Below, piece by piece: positions 6,107-7,688 of a stretch of 7,688 nt of DNA. Under the pieces are notes generated by a model. The model saw nothing but the letters and a program-made list of their open reading frames with translations. It ran no database searches and was not told the origin of the DNA. Every line of letters starts with the position of its first letter. The stretch's first letter is position 1. A program made the translations under genes and the position numbers. This DNA comes from Elusimicrobiota bacterium (lineage in GTDB: Bacteria > Elusimicrobiota > Elusimicrobia > JACQJN01), in NCBI GenBank assembly GCA_016205085.1, contig JACQJN010000207.1, positions 1 to 7,688 of the forward strand, in the 5' to 3' direction.

Positions 6107-7688
6107 CTAGCGAATCAAAGGTTGGGCTGCGTTGAAGTCTTCAAAGGAGAGATCCAGAAGATAGGCGACGGTCGGTGAGACTTGAGCCGTTGAAATTCTT
6201 TTGGAAATAATTTGAGGGCGTATCATCCCCCCCCAGATGATTAGAGGCACCTGGGTGTCATAATCGTGAAATTCCCCGTGGTTGGTTCCTCCCGGAATAT
6301 TGTCGCTGAATATCCAATAAGGCCTAAGGGCAAGAAGAATATCCCCTGAACGGTCTTTTCTCACGCTGTACCGGAGAGATCGGGGTGCCTTTTCATAAAT
6401 CTCCTCCTGGGTGTAAGTTGCTTTGATCCCCGGCTGTTTGAAAAGATAGTTTTTCAGCCAGATTTTCGCTTTTGAAAAGGCTATTTTTTTTCTACGCAGG
6501 GTTGTCGTATTCAAATAAAGTCCGGGCTCCTGGAAAGAAGCTATGAAAGACTCGGAAAGAGGGGCCTCCGGATTCCAGGGGTACCGAAAAGCTTTGGAGG
6601 CCGCTTCTTCTATCTGAAGTCTTAAAGGCGGCAACTCCGAGATTTTGGAGGCCTTATGCGGGTCTTCCAATATGATTCTGCCGGCGTTTTTCCCCTGCTT
6701 TTGGAGAAGTTCAGGGATGGGGGCTACTCCATGATCGGACGTCAACAATAAAGCCAGATTTTTCCTGCCTACCTGTTTTTCCAAAAGAGAGATAACCCTT
6801 TCTATTGTTTTATCCAGCTGGACATAGGTGTCCGCTACTTCGCAAGAGTCGGGTCCGAAACTATGGCCCACATAGTCGGTTACGGAGAAGCTGATTCCTA
6901 AAATGTCGGGAGCTCCCGTGGGATTGCGGCCCAAGTTTTCCCGCCGCAGGATGTGTTCCACGAAATCTGCCAGCAGGTCGTTTCCCCAAGGGCTGTTGAA
7001 GGCAAACGCTTTGGGGTTTTTAATGGGATGAGGGAAGGCTTTCCCTAATTCCAAATAGTCCCGGTGGAATTCCGGATCATCCTGCGGACAGATTGTGGCG
7101 GGAGGTTGTTGGAGAGAATAGTTCCAGACGGGATGATTTTCCAATCGTTTTTTAATTTGGGCGTCGAAGGCCAGGACTTTGGGGTTGTAATCATAATAGT
7201 CGGAGCTGACGAAATTTTCTTTTTGGTTGTCGAACCAGTAGGCAGCGTCCGCTCCGGGACCTGCCAAAAGGATGGAGGAACGGTCTTTGTGGGCCGCTGC
7301 GATGACCCGTGAGGTGGGATATTTCTCCTTGATTCTTTGCGCTAAGGATTTTGCTTCAAAATAGACGGGAGAGGAGGAGCGGATCGTGGAATCCTCCGCA
7401 CAATAGATATGTTTTTGAGATTTGCGGTCGTACCAGTCGTTGCCTACAATTCCGCTTTTATATCCATAGATTCCCGAACCCAGGAGGGCGTGGCCGGGAC
7501 CTGTCTGTGTGGTGTGATGCTCGTAAAAGGCTTTTTCAAACACAGATCCTTCTGCGGCCAGACGCAGGAATCCATTTTTCCCAAAATAGGGTTTAAATCT
7601 ATCCAGATAATCGGCTCTCATCTGGTCTACCACAATTAGGACCACCAGTTTGGGAGGCTGGTAAGAAAAACAGGTAGCGGGTAGCAGG
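6107..7688 (-). CDS. PafA-like alkaline phosphatase / phosphodiesterase-superfamily enzyme (5' end outside window)
   Basis: A zinc-type phosphate-ester hydrolase, probably exported. Numbering from the GTG at 7645, the two-metal site is complete: Asp7 (VVDQMRADY), predicted nucleophile Thr48 in TGPGHA (48-53), Asp257 and His261 (TDYVGH), Asp304-His305 (LTSDHG) and His456 (GTNHGE). Asn69 (GND) and the Lys120-x-Arg122 pair (HKDRSS) match the residues known to bind the transferred phosphate in PafA of Elizabethkingia, which favours a phosphomonoesterase over a diesterase. GTG 7645 is not the true start: the frame stays open to the window edge, and the 14 upstream residues (LLPATCFSYQPPKL) look like the end of a signal peptide plus a short linker. 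The cysteine does not sit in a canonical lipobox. About 526 residues are visible, close to full length for the family. The gene converges on the P-loop gene, so a shared function is not implied. Confidence 0.9.
   Translation of the reverse strand, partial: LLPATCFSYQPPKLVVLIVVDQMRADYLDRFKPYFGKNGFLRLAAEGSVFEKAFYEHHTTQTGPGHALLGSGIYGYKSGIVGNDWYDRKSQKHIYCAEDSTIRSSSPVYFEAKSLAQRIKEKYPTSRVIAAAHKDRSSILLAGPGADAAYWFDNQKENFVSSDYYDYNPKVLAFDAQIKKRLENHPVWNYSLQQPPATICPQDDPEFHRDYLELGKAFPHPIKNPKAFAFNSPWGNDLLADFVEHILRRENLGRNPTGAPDILGISFSVTDYVGHSFGPDSCEVADTYVQLDKTIERVISLLEKQVGRKNLALLLTSDHGVAPIPELLQKQGKNAGRIILEDPHKASKISELPPLRLQIEEAASKAFRYPWNPEAPLSESFIASFQEPGLYLNTTTLRRKKIAFSKAKIWLKNYLFKQPGIKATYTQEEIYEKAPRSLRYSVRKDRSGDILLALRPYWIFSDNIPGGTNHGEFHDYDTQVPLIIWGGMIRPQIISKRISTAQVSPTVAYLLDLSFEDFNAAQPLIR

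Noticed and set aside
7643..7645. GTG at 7645 as the start of the alkaline phosphatase
   Set aside because: The reading frame continues to the window edge with signal-peptide-like residues, and the metal-binding Asp would lie only seven residues from this start, leaving no export signal or first beta strand.

Overview
The window (about 50% GC by eye, densely coded, with Shine-Dalgarno-led genes and a probably exported alkaline-phosphatase-superfamily enzyme) looks like chromosomal DNA of a Gram-negative bacterium. The combination of a CHASE2-type membrane Ser/Thr kinase with a PP2C phosphatase and an FHA protein is typical of lineages rich in Hanks-type kinases, such as Deltaproteobacteria-like, Nitrospirota-like or cyanobacteria-like groups. 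The sequence alone does not let me name the taxon. I saw no RNA gene, CRISPR array, insertion sequence or integration scar.

Left half (1-3804, all minus strand, read right to left): a compact three-gene signalling cassette. A 950-residue membrane Ser/Thr kinase (CHASE2 sensor, three membrane helices, TPR-like linker, kinase domain, Pro/Thr-rich tail) is followed by a 268-residue PP2C phosphatase through a 4-base ATGA overlap. After only 9 bases comes an FHA-domain protein that runs off the left edge. Together these are a phospho-Thr writer, eraser and reader translated from one message. A TTGACA-N17-TATATA promoter lies immediately upstream of the kinase, so close that the leader would be almost absent.

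Middle (3805-3989): a 185-base divergent intergenic region holding that promoter and, on the plus strand, a weak -10-like box and a strong Shine-Dalgarno for the next gene.

Right of centre (3990-6066, plus strand): a two-gene unit. The first gene encodes a roughly 10-helix membrane protein with the look of the drug/metabolite transporter (EamA-like) superfamily. The second encodes an uncharacterised P-loop protein whose start codon lies 56 bases inside the first gene, so that most of its Walker A motif is encoded in the overlap. I do not recognise a described system made of this pair, and it is the best candidate here for unknown biology.

Right edge (6107-7688, minus strand): a convergent gene for a PafA-like alkaline phosphatase/phosphodiesterase-superfamily enzyme with all expected metal ligands and a Thr nucleophile. 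Its 5' end and most of a probable signal peptide lie outside the window. A 40-base gap with competing short hairpins separates it from the P-loop gene.
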